From contig BCIO01000002.1 of the NCBI GenBank assembly GCA_001599975.1, positions 2,429,883 through 2,493,882 of the forward strand: a stretch of 64,000 nt of DNA, read 5' to 3'. Made by a program: the position numbers and the translations under genes. The stretch comes from Cystobasidiopsis lactophilus (taxonomy: Eukaryota > Basidiomycota > Agaricostilbomycetes > Agaricostilbales > Chionosphaeraceae). Under the pieces are notes generated by a model, which saw nothing but the letters and a program-made list of their open reading frames with translations, was not told the DNA's origin and did not search any database. Of this stretch, positions 11,632 through 22,500 are shown one piece after another. Every line of letters begins with the position of its first letter. Position 1 is the stretch's first letter.

Positions 11632-12935
11632 TCATGACTCCACGTAATGCCGTTCGAAGATGGCTTTCGTGAACTGCCCGAATGTGAGCCCGTCCTCCCC
11701 AATCACCTCGTCGACGTCCGGCTGTAAGAAGACAGCCAGAGTCTGGCGAGTGACCTCCCCTTCCTTTTGTGCTTCTTGCGGTAAGGCTGCACGGACTTTG
11801 GCGGGAGCCGGGCCAGAGCACGATCCGGCTCTAACACAGTGTGGCGTAGCTTGGAGCCGGCCTCGACTAAGGACTTGCAGGGCCCTGTGAAACTCATCGT
11901 CAGACCAAAAAGAAACCGCTTCGAACCAAGAACCTCACTCTCCGGTTTGAAAGGCCATGCAATCAGGAGGGATGACGGCCCGGATGGAACTTGATGAGGC
12001 CCGGGGCCGAATGAAAAGGCCGGCATCATCCGAAGGGCAAGGTATGGGGTATCTCGAAGAGACATCGTCCAATGGATGGAAGTTGTATTGGGCCGAAGTA
12101 AGAGCAGTGATGAGCGAGTGATCGCAATGCCACGCGCAGAGGTCTTCGTCGGCTGAAAGAGTCGGCTGAGAAGACGAACCGGAATCGAAACTCAAGCGCG
12201 CTCCTTCAGGTGCGTAATAGTGAAGCAGCCGAGCTTTGCTAGTTTGCGACTCCTTGATCATCCTCGCAAAAGAGACTGACGAGTCCAGATACTTTGAGAC
12301 TGTGATTAGCAATATTAGACTGTATATCATGGATGGGATGCAGTAGTAGACACGCACTGAGACCATCGAGGGCCCGGGCGAGCAGTATGCCAACTTCACG
12401 CATGAACGCTGCCAGAGCCTTGAAAGCTTCTCTGTACCCGGCGCAGTCTTCTTCTGACGGCCAAATATTGGGTCGAAGGTAATGCTGCTCGCCCTCGGCT
12501 TCAGGCAAGACATCATCGCCCGGCCTCGCATAGAAGGAGCCCTTCGAGACGTCTTTGGGTACTTCTTAGGCACGATCTTCCAAGTCTAACTTGAAAACGC
12601 TTACCTGGCTTCCCGTTGAAGTGCTCTTTGCCCCGACTCCATCCAAACGAGTACGAAGAGGGCGCGTCGACGTACTTCTCCTTGACGGCATCCGGCAGCT
12701 GAGCGAAATCGCATGCTGCAAGCGGCGCCATCAGAAGGAATCTCGCATTCAATGCTCAACAGGCACCTTTTGAGAGGCAATTCTTCCTCAAGGCGGCGAA
12801 TTCGGCGGGCAGGTCGGACACAATCAGCAAGCCGAGGGACGCTTCAGAGCCAAATGCCTCCAGAAAGAGGTCGTGCAACGACGAGATATCGTCTTTTAGC
12901 AAGTCTGAGTAGCGAATGGACACCGGCGAGGACAT
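11632..12935 (-). CDS. 2-oxoglutarate/Fe(II)-dependent oxygenase (isopenicillin N synthase-like)
   Basis: Member of the 2OG-Fe(II) oxygenase superfamily with the N-terminal DIOX_N-type part. The substrate is unknown. Four introns can be removed cleanly, giving LSKACDFAQLPDAVKEKYVD, FGWSRGKEHFNGKPDVSKGS, LDGLISKYLDSS and AFQTGEALQVLSRGRLQATP. The iron triad is visible as the H-x-D of AWHCDHSLITALTS and the distal His of LQATPH. RLLHYYAPEG matches the conserved strand before the iron site. The C-terminus TFGQFTKAIFERHYVES is typical of this fungal subfamily. Start ATG 12935 (MSSPVSIRYSDLL) lies only 70 bp from the divergent TYR1 start. No signal peptide, so probably cytosolic. Family call is firm; a metabolic role linked to tyrosine is only a guess from the shared promoter. 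Confidence 0.85.
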
Positions 12936-13005
12936 TTTTGCGGAGGACTTCGCTGTCGCCGGAAGAGAGCATCTTCGACCGAAGCAGCGAGCGACTTGAC
13001 GCAAG
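12936..13005. promoter_or_regulatory. 70-bp shared divergent promoter, oxygenase/TYR1
   Basis: The two start codons face away from each other with only 70 bp between them, so both 5' leaders and core promoter elements must lie in this gap or inside the coding regions. No TATA box is obvious. Confidence 0.5.
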
Positions 13006-14730
13006 ATGGACAAGGAGCTTTCAGACCTCGTGATTGGGCTGATTGGCATGGGAGGTGAGTGTCTGAGGGCGAAATGGTGAGGTCGCAACTCAAGCAAACG
13101 CAGAAATGGGGCGGATGTACGCCAACAGGCTGAGCGAGGCTGGCTTGCAGTGAGTGTCTTTTCCTCGCACCCTTTTGACATTTACCAATGCTTTGTTATC
13201 AGTTTGAATGTTTGCGACCGGCCGGAGGCATTCGAGGCTCTACAAAAGGACTACAAAGGTCCGCTCTCGCTTGACTCATGAGGGCGCGGAGGACTTTGTC
13301 TGATGGTCTCAATACATACGCGCAGACCGTTCTGGTGTTAAAGTGCTTCGAGATGGGCACTTGGTTTCAAGATCCAGCGACCTGATCATTTACTCTGTCG
13401 AAGCGGAGTTCATCGACCAAGTCGTTGGCGAATACGGACCATGTATGCGGTCTCCCTTCCAACCCTTCCATTTCACTATATTTAACGTCGTTATGAATCA
13501 ACAGCAACTAAAGTAGGGGCGATTGTGGCTGGCCAGACTTCGGTCAAGGCGCCGGAGCGATTGGCGTTCGAGAAGCACTTGCCCGCCGACGTCGCCATCC
13601 TTTCTCTTCACTCTCTTCACGGCCCGACAGTTTCTCCAGAAGGACAACCACTTGTCAGTACCCAGATTTGATCAATCTTACAGGCATAAAAGTTTGCGGT
13701 TTCAGATTCTCATTCGGCACCGAGCCTCAGAAGAACAGCTGGCTCTGGTAGAACGCATCATGGCGCCTTTGAAAAGTCGATTTGTGTACATGACCTACGA
13801 CGAGCATGACGAGGTCACCGCGAATACGCAAGCTGTCACTCACGCTGCCTTTCTCAGGTGGGCAAACTCCCACTGTATCCGCTCTTAGGCAGAGACTGAT
13901 GCACAGGTTGTGTGATCACAGCATGGGCGCGGCATGGCGAAACTCGGGCAGCTTCCCGTGGGAGACGGAGCGGTACATCGGCGGCATCGAGACGGTCAAA
14001 GTCAACATCACGCTGCGCATCTACTCGGCCAAGTGGCACGTCTACGCCGGGCTCGCCATCCTCAACCCGGCCGCCAAAGCGCAGATCGAGCAGTACGCGC
14101 GGTCGACGACGGACCTGTTCAAGCTGATGATCGAGGAGCGCTACGACGAGCTGCGGGCGCGGGTGCTGGCGGCCAAGGCGTTCGTGTTTGGGGAAGGGGC
14201 CGACGCCCAGCGGCACATCTTTGTGAGCGACAAGGTGTTCAACGCGTTCACGGTCGGTCGGGCGCCGCCGGAGCACGACGAGCACCTCTCGTCCAACTCG
14301 CACCTCTCCCTGCTTGCCATGGTGGACTGCTGGGCCATCCTCAAGATCCGGCCGTTTGTGCACCTCGACCTGGCCGCTACGCCCATCTTCCGGCTGTGGT
14401 TCGGCGTGGTGGAGTACCTGTTTCGGGACGAGGCGCGGTTGGAGGCCACCTTCAAAGCGGCCGCGTACAACAAAACGCACCGGGCGGACGACGCCGAGTT
14501 TTGCGTGGCGGCACGAGGGTGGAGCCAGTGCGTCAGCTTTGGCAGCTTCCCTTGGTACCGCCACCGGTTCGAGGAGACGGCCGGGTTCTTTGCCCCTCGC
14601 TTCGAGGAGTCATCCAAGGTTCGCTCTCTCTTTTTCTAAGTCCTTCGTAAACTCAAGAGTGAGTGTTGGCAAACAGGTTAATGCTCAAATGATCAAAGAA
14701 GTGCTGGCGGACAAGCGGCCCAAAGCATGA
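13006..14730 (+). CDS. TYR1: Prephenate dehydrogenase (tyrosine biosynthesis)
   Basis: Oxidative decarboxylation of prephenate to 4-hydroxyphenylpyruvate, the committed step to tyrosine. The start MDKELSDLVIGLIGMGEMGR gives a Rossmann G-x-G-x-x-G directly at the N-terminus. It is followed by GHLVSRSSDLIIYSVEAEF, VGAIVAGQTSVKAPE, ILSLHSLHGPTVSPEGQPL, TANTQAVTHAAFLSMG and VNITLRIYSAKWHVYAGLAI, a run that matches fungal Tyr1 block by block. SHLSLLAMVDCWAILKI and the C-terminal MIKEVLADKRPKA follow. Five or so introns lie mainly in the first 0.9 kb; a long third-quarter exon is uninterrupted. There is no chorismate mutase domain, as in yeast. A large antisense open frame (13854-14564) is a by-product of GC-rich codon use. 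The stop is TGA 14728-14730. Confidence 0.95.
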
Positions 14731-15237
14731 AGCTAAACGATGCAGTCTCCTCCTCAATCATCTTGCATTGTACATCCTCTCTGTGCACGCGCATCCATCC
14801 ATCTCTTGTTCATCATGGAAAGACTGGGCCAAAGTTGTAAAAATTTTGAAGGCTCCCTGCAAAAAGATTCGAATGGATCAAAATTTTGCTCGTTTCTTCA
14901 AAGAACAAGAGAGAATGGAGGGCAGGGTGTATCAGACAAAGTAAAATTAGGTAGCGAGAAATTTTCAGCAGTGACATCGTTCCCAAGGCTCCAGCTCGCC
15001 TTTCCCCCTTCCAGGCCGTTTGCCAGCCCAGAAGGGAGGAGCAGCAAAACTGAAGCCACAGAGACGAATCCTCTAGCCAAATGCACTCAGGTCATCATTT
15101 TGATGCGTAGCGTTGTTGTGTGGAGCGAGGAGGAGGAGCAGGGAGGGAAGCAGAGGCACTCACGAGTCGCAGAGCTCATCGCTGGAGCAGACGAACCTTC
15201 GCTCTTGGACGCAAACCGAGCCTTTGGGAGAGGCGCC
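14731..15237. other. Intergenic, ARP8 promoter
   Basis: About 500 bp with an A/T-richer patch (14820-14970) containing two copies of the word aaaattttg. A plus-strand open frame runs through it into ARP8, but its sequence before the ARP8 methionine is not protein-like. Taken as TYR1 terminator plus ARP8 promoter. Confidence 0.45.
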
Positions 15238-17923
15238 ATGCCTCGTGGTATTCCGTTCGTGCCTTCCACTTTGATGTCTAAGATATCGCAGCTTACATTT
15301 GGCGCAAACAGCAAGAACCCAAAGCCCAAGCCGCCAGAAGAGACGGTGCCGTTCAAGTACTCGCTCTTCCGTGCGTTCTCCCCCCCTCGTCTCTGCGCGC
15401 TTTAAGCTGACGCTCAGCGGCCTGGGTACTCACAGCGGGCAGCATCTTGGCCATCAACAACAAGAACGTCGCTTCCCTCTACGCGCGCACCGAAGCCCAG
15501 TCGTACTGGTCGCGCAGGTCGACCGAAGTCGAGTTCGAGGCCGGCCGCAAAGAGACCAAGCGGCGCAGGCTGCTCAAGGATGGCGAGGTCGACGAAGGAG
15601 GCTTGGGAGGAGGAGCGGGCGGCAGCTTGGCTATGTTGTTGAATGGCAATGGCGAAGGTGGAGCTGGCCCAGAGACCCAAGCCCAAGAGGCGCCGCCGCC
15701 CCCAGCGCTGAACGGCATGTCAGACGACAACGCGCAGCAGCAGGACTCGTCCGGCAAAGTCATCGTCCTGCACCCCGGCGGGCGAAACCTGCGCATTGGC
15801 CGGGCGGCCGACTCGATGCCTCTCTCCGTCTACAGCGTCATTGCGCGGCGGCAACTCCACAAGCCTTCCCCTCGACCAAAGCACGACTCCACGCCGACAC
15901 CACTAGACCCGACGCTGGACGAGAAGATTGAGAGCATCAGAGAGGAGATCAAGAACCGGATGCGCCACTTCAAGCTCCGCCACCAGCTCAACGGCACCGC
16001 TCAGGCCGTCACCTACAACCAGCAGGTCACGCCCGACCTCATACCAGAGTTCAACGACCCGTTCAAGACCGAGTGGACGGACACCTCGGATCCCAAGGAC
16101 GACTTTTTCGTCGGCGAGCATGTGCGTGGTCACCACCTACCTCATCAGGACTTCAGCTAATGTTCGACTTTGACGACCCACAGGCCTTGAAAATTGCCAA
16201 CCCAGAGGAAGAGGGCTTCGTCCTGCGGTGGCCGTGGTGTCGCGGCACGTTCAACAACAACGGCAGCTACTCCTCCTCCGCCGAGATCCTCTCCGACATC
16301 CAAGATATCCTCACCTCTGTGCTAGCCGTCGACTTTGAGATTCCAGCAACAGAGTTCTCTGTCCGTTTTCCCCCCTCTTACTGATTAGTCCGCCTGACCA
16401 TGATAGTGAAACGACACAGGAGCACTCTGTCATCCTCATCATTCCCGATTCATGCGATTCAATCTACCTCCGCGAAATGACGCACCTCCTGTTGAAGACC
16501 ATGGGCTTCAAGCAGATTTGCGTCCAGCAGGTGCGTGGTTTGCCTCTGTTGCCCCTGTGTGGTTCTGAGCTCAAATCTGTCTCAACAGGAGAGCTTGTGT
16601 GTGACTTTTGGAGCGGGTCTCTCATCCGCTTGCGTGGTAGATATTGGCGCCACCAAGTGCAGCGTGGCCTGCGTCGAAGAAGGCTTTGTCCTCAATGAGA
16701 GCCGGTGTGTCTTGTTCACTCCTTGGCATTGGCCTGATCTGATCCGGTAGATTTCAGGATATCTTTGGCGTTTGGCGGCGACGACGTCACCCACTTCTTC
16801 CACCAGCTCCTACTCCGCGTCTCGTTTCCCTGCCAAGACCTCGACCTCACTCGGTCTTACGATTATCAGCTTGTCGAAGTGCTCAAAGAGGGCTTCTGTA
16901 CGTTACAGGAGGTGCGTTTCTTCCTGTCCCTACCTAGCCTGTCGTCCGGTCTTGACCGAGCGCAAACCACAGGCGGAAGTCGCTTTCAACCTGTTCAACG
17001 TCGACGTGCGCCGGCCGAGCAAGCCGCTTCACAAGTACACGTTCAAAATGTTCGACGAGTCGATCATTGCGCCCATGGTGAGGGTCTCGCACCGATCTTT
17101 GGTGGAGCTCAAATTCAATGTTTGGTGTCGTCGAGCTTCACAGGCTCTATTCGCTCCGCATGTGGTCAAGTTCGACGAGCGGCCCGCCCCAGCGCCGCTA
17201 TGGGGCTCAAAGACGAAAGTTGACGACGTGATCGACATGGGCATTTTCGGAGTGGTCAGTTCTACACGAACCGTTTCAAGTCATTGGAAAGGAAGTCTAA
17301 CCGCGAACAAACACACAGACGCCAACCATGCGCAACGTCGTCAAGCTCATGTTCCTCCCTCCGCCCTTGCCGAACGGGCACCTGGCTATCCCCGACGACC
17401 GCACCCCGGAGCCCGGCATGTCCGACATCTCCAGAGCCAACAGCCCCAAGCCCGCCCTCGCGCGGCCACCAGAGTACCCAGACGAGTTTGTGGACGCCAA
17501 CGCGGGCAAGGTGCCGCTGGACATCGCCATCGTCGAGAGCTTGAGCTCGGCCTTGCAAGAAGAGCGCATCAAGCGGTTCTGCTCTTGCATCATCGTGGTC
17601 GGCGGGTGCGCCAAGCTCGCAGGGATGGCGTGGGCGCTGCAGTCCAGGTTAGTCCACCACTTCGCTTGAGGGTGTTGGAGAACAAATTTTGACGAGCGAG
17701 CTGCAGAGTCGGAGGCTACATGGGCCAGCGCTTTCCCAGCATGCCAGCCGGCATCGTCACCCTCATCCCGTCGCCCAGAGAGATCGACCCGTCCATCCTG
17801 GCGTGGAAGGGCGTCAGCGTGCTGAACCAGCTCGAGGTGTGCGCCGACATGTGGGTGCGGCAGGACGACTACGACATGCTGGGCATGAAGGCTTTGAAGG
17901 ATCGGATCATGTGTTTTGCGTAG
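15238..17923 (+). CDS. ARP8: Actin-related protein 8, INO80 complex subunit
   Basis: Arp8 is a nuclear actin-fold protein that, with Arp4 and actin, forms the DNA-binding module of the INO80 chromatin remodeller. The spliced start MPRGIPFVPSTLMSKISQL is followed by RIGRAADSMPLSVYSVIARR (phosphate-1-like), an acidic/basic linker, then actin-fold blocks: IIPDSCDSIYLREMTHLLLK, ACVVDIGATKCSVACVEEGF (phosphate-2), LAFGGDDVTHFFHQLL, IIVVGGCAKLAGMAWAL (adenosine-type GG) and the C-terminal YDMLGMKALKDRIMCFA. At least nine introns split the gene. A second methionine at 15274 is an alternative start. The gene ends 36 bp before the convergent ARG7 stop. Confidence 0.9.
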
Positions 17924-17959
17924 CGGGGGAGAGGGCTGCAATCGGGCGAGCAGAGGCCT

Positions 17960-19421
17960 CTACGACCGATAGCTGCCGTTGATCTCGATATAATCCTTGC
18001 TCAGATCACAGGTGTAGCTGAAGCCCAACTGTCAGTTGATGCACCACGAGCTTTTCAGACCGGAAAAGGATACTCACTAGGTGGCGCTGCTCGAGCCTTT
18101 GCCCATCTCGACCACAATGTTGACCTCGTCCTTGTCCAGCATCTCCTTGGCCAACACCTCGTCAATCTCGGCGACGGGCTCTCCCTTGACCAGCAACGGC
18201 AGCTTGCGCCCATCCGGGTCCACAAAGGTCACGGAGACAAGTGACGGGTCAACCGTGAACTCTGCTGGGTTGGAGTAACCCACGGCGCACAAGATGCGGC
18301 CCCAGTTGGCGTCTGCGCCGTGAATGGCACATTTAAGCAGCATCGAGGTGGAGATAGTCGAAGCGATGTGGTGCGCGATCTCGTACGACGGGCATTCCTG
18401 TTGAAAGCAAATGGTAAGCAAGAAGAAGCAAGCCCGCTGCTTCCAGGATTGACGACCTACAGCGACGTGAATCGAGACAAATTTGGTCGCTCCCTCGCCG
18501 TCCCACACGATCAAAGTCGCCAGCTCGGTCAAGAAGGAGGTCAACTCTTGACGGAATTCGATGAAGCCTGGTCCGCCCTCTTCAATCAAATTCTTGCCTT
18601 CCCACGCAGCACCATTGGCCAGAGCAACGAGTGTGTCGTTGGTGGAAGTGTCGCCATCAACAGAGATTGAGTTGAAAGAGCGGTCGACGGCGTACGTGAG
18701 AGCCGACTGCAAGGCGGCTGGCGTTACGCCTGCGTCCGTGGCAACCATGCCCAGAAGGGTGGCGTGCGGAGGACCAGGCGGACCCATTCGGGGGTGTATC
18801 ATACCAGCGCCCTTGTCGATGCCAACAAAGCTCGCTGGCGCGTCACGGCCAGGGATTTTGAACTGGCGGGTGCGCAGCTTCGGGAACGTGTCGGTCGTCA
18901 TAAAGGCCCGGGCGGCGGCGTCCCACGATTCGAAAGAGGAGGAAAGAGTTGGCATGCACGACGCCTTGATGGCTGGCAGGATGCGGTGCATGGGGAGGTG
19001 CTGCCCAATCACGCCGGTGGACATGACCAAAGTATCGCTCTTTGCCTCAGAGCCGCGCGCCGATAGAGCAGCGTCGACCTCTTTCGACATAGCCCACGCA
19101 TTCTCCAGGCCTTTTGAGCCGGTCACCGCGTTGGCGCAGCCAGAGTTGGTGATCAGAGCTTTCGCGTAAGGCGCAGACGCCAGGACGGCCTTAGAGACCT
19201 GCACGGGTGCCGCCTGGAACGCATTTTTGGTGAAAGAAGCCGCTGCAGAAGTCGGGTACGGCGAGGAGGACACGATGAGAGCCAGGTCGAGGGCGTCAGT
19301 CTTTTTCACGCCGCAGTGGACGCCCGTCGCGAGAAAGTGCGCCGGGAAGACCGGCTTTGCAGCCCGCGTCAACGTGAACCGCTCGGCCTTGGTGCTGATG
19401 GATCGCACAATTTGCTTCATG
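17960..19421 (-). CDS. ARG7: Arginine biosynthesis bifunctional protein ArgJ, mitochondrial
   Basis: Ornithine/glutamate N-acetyltransferase that recycles the acetyl group in the mitochondrial arginine pathway. It begins with a basic presequence (MKQIVRSISTKAERFTLTR). Family blocks include ALITNSGCANAVTGSKG, STGVIGQHLPMHRI, GIDKGAGMIHPRM and the autocleavage site H-A-T-L-L-G, where the Thr becomes the beta-chain N-terminus. NSISVDGDTSTNDT and IHGADANWGRIL follow. Two introns are clear. One of 63 nt (18398-18460) is in frame and stop-free, so an open-frame scan reads through it; its removal gives IHVAECPSYEIAHHIAST. The second, near the 3' end, yields SSATYYTCDLSKDYIEINGS and the typical end SYRS. 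Start ATG 19421 shares a 113-bp promoter with TEL1. Confidence 0.93.
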
Positions 19422-19534
19422 ATGTGTTGAGTGCAAGAGCGCGAGTCAGAAACTTTTTTTTGGAAGCTCGGTGGAGGCAGGCTCACATCCTCTCCGAGTG
19501 GCGACCCTTGGTGAAAGGTCGACTCCGCACGGCC
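19422..19534. promoter_or_regulatory. Shared divergent promoter, ARG7/TEL1
   Basis: The interval between the ARG7 and TEL1 start codons is 113 bp. It contains a short T-rich run (about 19450) that could act as a nucleosome-poor spacer. No specific operator was assigned. Confidence 0.45.
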
Positions 19535-22500
19535 ATGTCCAAGGCGTCCAAGACTCTCAGCAGTGCGCTTGATGACTTGAAAGGATCGGTAGGGCGTACA
19601 GAAAAGTTGATCGCGCCGAGGGCTGAGGCTTCTGAACAGGCCAAAGCTCGTGCAGAGGGCATTGCCAAATTCCGCGACCACTTCCACACAACCAGCAGCG
19701 TCGAGGCTGTCCCTGGCAAGCAGTGGTTGGAGATCATCAAAGCTCTAGGGAAGGTGGTCGCAGATGACCGCAATAGCTTTCTCAAGAAGCAAGGGGAGAG
19801 CAAGGACGCGGCCGCCTTGCGCCGCCTGACAGAGTCGTCGGCGCTGTTCCGCTGGGTGGTGGAAAAGTCCTCCTTTGCGCTGCCGAGAAAAGCCGCCAAG
19901 CTGGCTGTCGAGCACCTCGTGAAGCAGCTGGTGGTCAGCGGGAGGATCTGCCCGCCGCTCGCGCTGGATTACCTCAAGGCCCTCAAGGTGCTGCTCAGCC
20001 ATCGGCCGCATCTGGAGCACCTTGAGATCAAGGCGTGGCTGGACTGCGCCATCATCTGCTTTGGCGCGGCGCTGGATGAAAAGTTCCAGATGACGGTGGA
20101 CTCTGACGGCGACGAAGACGGCCAGCCTGTCATGCACATTACACCCGACCGGGTCGACGGCTTGGCGCTCCCCATTCACACCCTCGAAGCTCTCGATGGA
20201 CTTCGAAAAAGTGGCTCCACCGACGCCGCTCGCAGCACGCCGGAGCTGACGGAGATCTTTTCGATGCTGGCTTACCTCTTCGCTTGTCCCGCGTCCGACG
20301 CGCTCGTCACCGCTGCAGTCGACCAGTATCTCTCACGAATGATTCGGCTGTTTCAAATGATGCAAGCTTCCTCGCAAAACTACGAGTCAACTGCCTACTT
20401 TCCTTTGCTGCAAGCGCTCAACCAGCTGCTTTCTCAAATCGGACCCAACAACAGCCCGTCCATGATGAAGGCAGCACCTCGACTTTGGCCGTATCTCCTC
20501 AAACTCTGGCCATCGAAGTCGGTGGGCTCGAAAGAGCTGGTGCTGGCTGCGCTCAGACGCTTGACCCCTTTCGCGCTGGCCGGCAAGCAGCCCGAGTTGG
20601 TGGCGAGCACTTGCGCGCAGGATTTTTGGAAGGTGGCTATGCGAGAGGGAGACTCGAGAGCAAGAGTTGAGGACTTGCGGCTGGAGGCCCTGTGTCTGTG
20701 CGACCGCGCGTTCGCGCCCGACGCTGAGCAGGATTTCGACCTTCCGACCATTCGTGCCGCTCCTGTCGGATTCACGCAGAGTCAAGTGCTGACCTGGAGC
20801 CTGTTCGAGCTCGCGGCGCGATGCTTAAAGTTGCTGGTCGACTCCAGCGAGCAAGCGAGCGTGTTCAGTCCAGGCCCTGCTCAACCCACGGGCGCCAACA
20901 AAAGGCAGAAAGTGTGTCGTCTCTTCACGACCTAAATGAAAACCGGCGCTAACTGACCTCAGATCGCCCAACCGTTTGTGCTGTTTGTCGACACGATCGT
21001 TGAAGCCAACGAATCGGCATCGCCGGCGCTCCTGTTCTACGTTCAGCTTCTCTTCTTTTTCCTCTCAGCGTACCCCAGCTCCGTGTCTGCGGCGACGGCG
21101 GTCCGCATCCTTCGCCTGCACCAAAAGCTGCTGACAAGCACCTTGCCTGAAGTACCCACCTGGGCGCTTCTCAGCCTGGCACTACTTGCAAAGCTCCCTG
21201 TGGCGAGCGGTGTAGCTACCCACACCTCGAGCACTTCTCCTAGCAAGCTTCCTACCGGTGCCCAACCTTCCAATGCTTGGCAGCAGATATGGTCGTTCAG
21301 CCTGCGGCATCTCGTTTCGCGCCACTTGTCAAGATCAGCCGCACACTTTGTTGCGGTCTTTGCAGCCCACGCAACTCAGCAGATGCTCAGGGAAGAGGTG
21401 ATCATGAGCGACCTTGACCAGTTGGTCCGAAATCTGCAAATGCAAGGGCCGGCCTTCCCATCAGATGCAGCTTGCGCTCTGATGTCGCTGTTGATCTCGC
21501 TCTCGCTGAAAAATATTCAGCTGCTCAAGCTGGGAGTCAGCGCCAAAATCACGGGCTGGCTCACCTCCGGATCTTGGTCTCCGGTCGCGAAGCGCTCAAC
21601 AGCCCACCGCAACGAGTTCCTCCACCTCGGATCCATGTTGGAGCTGTGTTTGAAGATCATCGACCCCGACCTCTCTCAGCTCTGTGCTGCTCTCCCGGAA
21701 CACTCAGTGCTGCCCCGCTGCGAGCTTGTGCGCTGCAGGCAAGAGATGGCGGAGAATCACATCCTTCTCACCTTTGCAGTCGATGCGCAGTTGCATCTGG
21801 TGCAGCCTCAGCGCCTTTCAGTGCCATCCATCACCCCAGCTGGCTCCAGATCGCAGGATTCGGTCGGGCATGGACACAGTCTCGCGCTTCTGAATTTCTT
21901 TGGCGGCTGCACCAATTCCCTGCTGGATACGTCCGACGATGGCAGCGTTAGTTGGCTGCCCAGCTCTCACGAGCGGTTGGTCCGCGTGCTTCAAATGTGC
22001 ACCCTCTCGCTCTTTGTCCACGGCGCTCTGGTTCACCTCTTCAAAGGAGCCTCCCGCACCACCCTCAACAAAGTTTCCGCTGTTCTACAGCAAGCAACCT
22101 CTCAGATCTGTCTCCCACGATGGAACGACGACGAGCGACTCGGTCTACTTCTACAAATCGAAGCCCTGCTCTATCCTCTCGAACAAAGCACTCTGCCTGT
22201 GAGTCATTAAGACAGGCACGATAGACAGTGGCTCATTGTTGACCCTACCGACAGCCGTTTACAGGCCTCGTCTTCCCTAGCCAGGGATCAGCACTCCCAA
22301 AAGAGGCGCTGGCGAAATACGTTGCGCGAAACAGCGCAATGGCTGGGTTGATTCCATTCCTCCGATCGGTCTGGGAACCAGCGGATCTAGCCAATCTCGT
22401 CCAGCCAGAGGGCGCAGTTGCTTCAGTCATGCTCCAGATCGTTTCTTCGGACAGCGCAGAAGGCAACCCCGAGCATTCGCGCTCGGCAGCTTCCCAGGCC

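Noticed and set aside
11632-12935. Possible second CDC123 copy next to CDC123
   Set aside because: On assembling the exons, the H-x-D iron motif and the TFGQFTK...ERHY ending show a 2-oxoglutarate oxygenase instead.
13854-14564. 237-residue minus-strand open frame
   Set aside because: It is fully antisense to the well-conserved TYR1 exon and has no recognisable sequence.
14740-15405. Plus-strand open frame running through the ARP8 promoter
   Set aside because: Only its 3' part is coding, being ARP8 exon 1; the upstream residues are low-quality and precede the natural ARP8 start.
18561-19169. 203-residue plus-strand open frame opposite ARG7
   Set aside because: It is antisense to conserved ArgJ blocks, including the autocleavage site, so it is a mirror frame.
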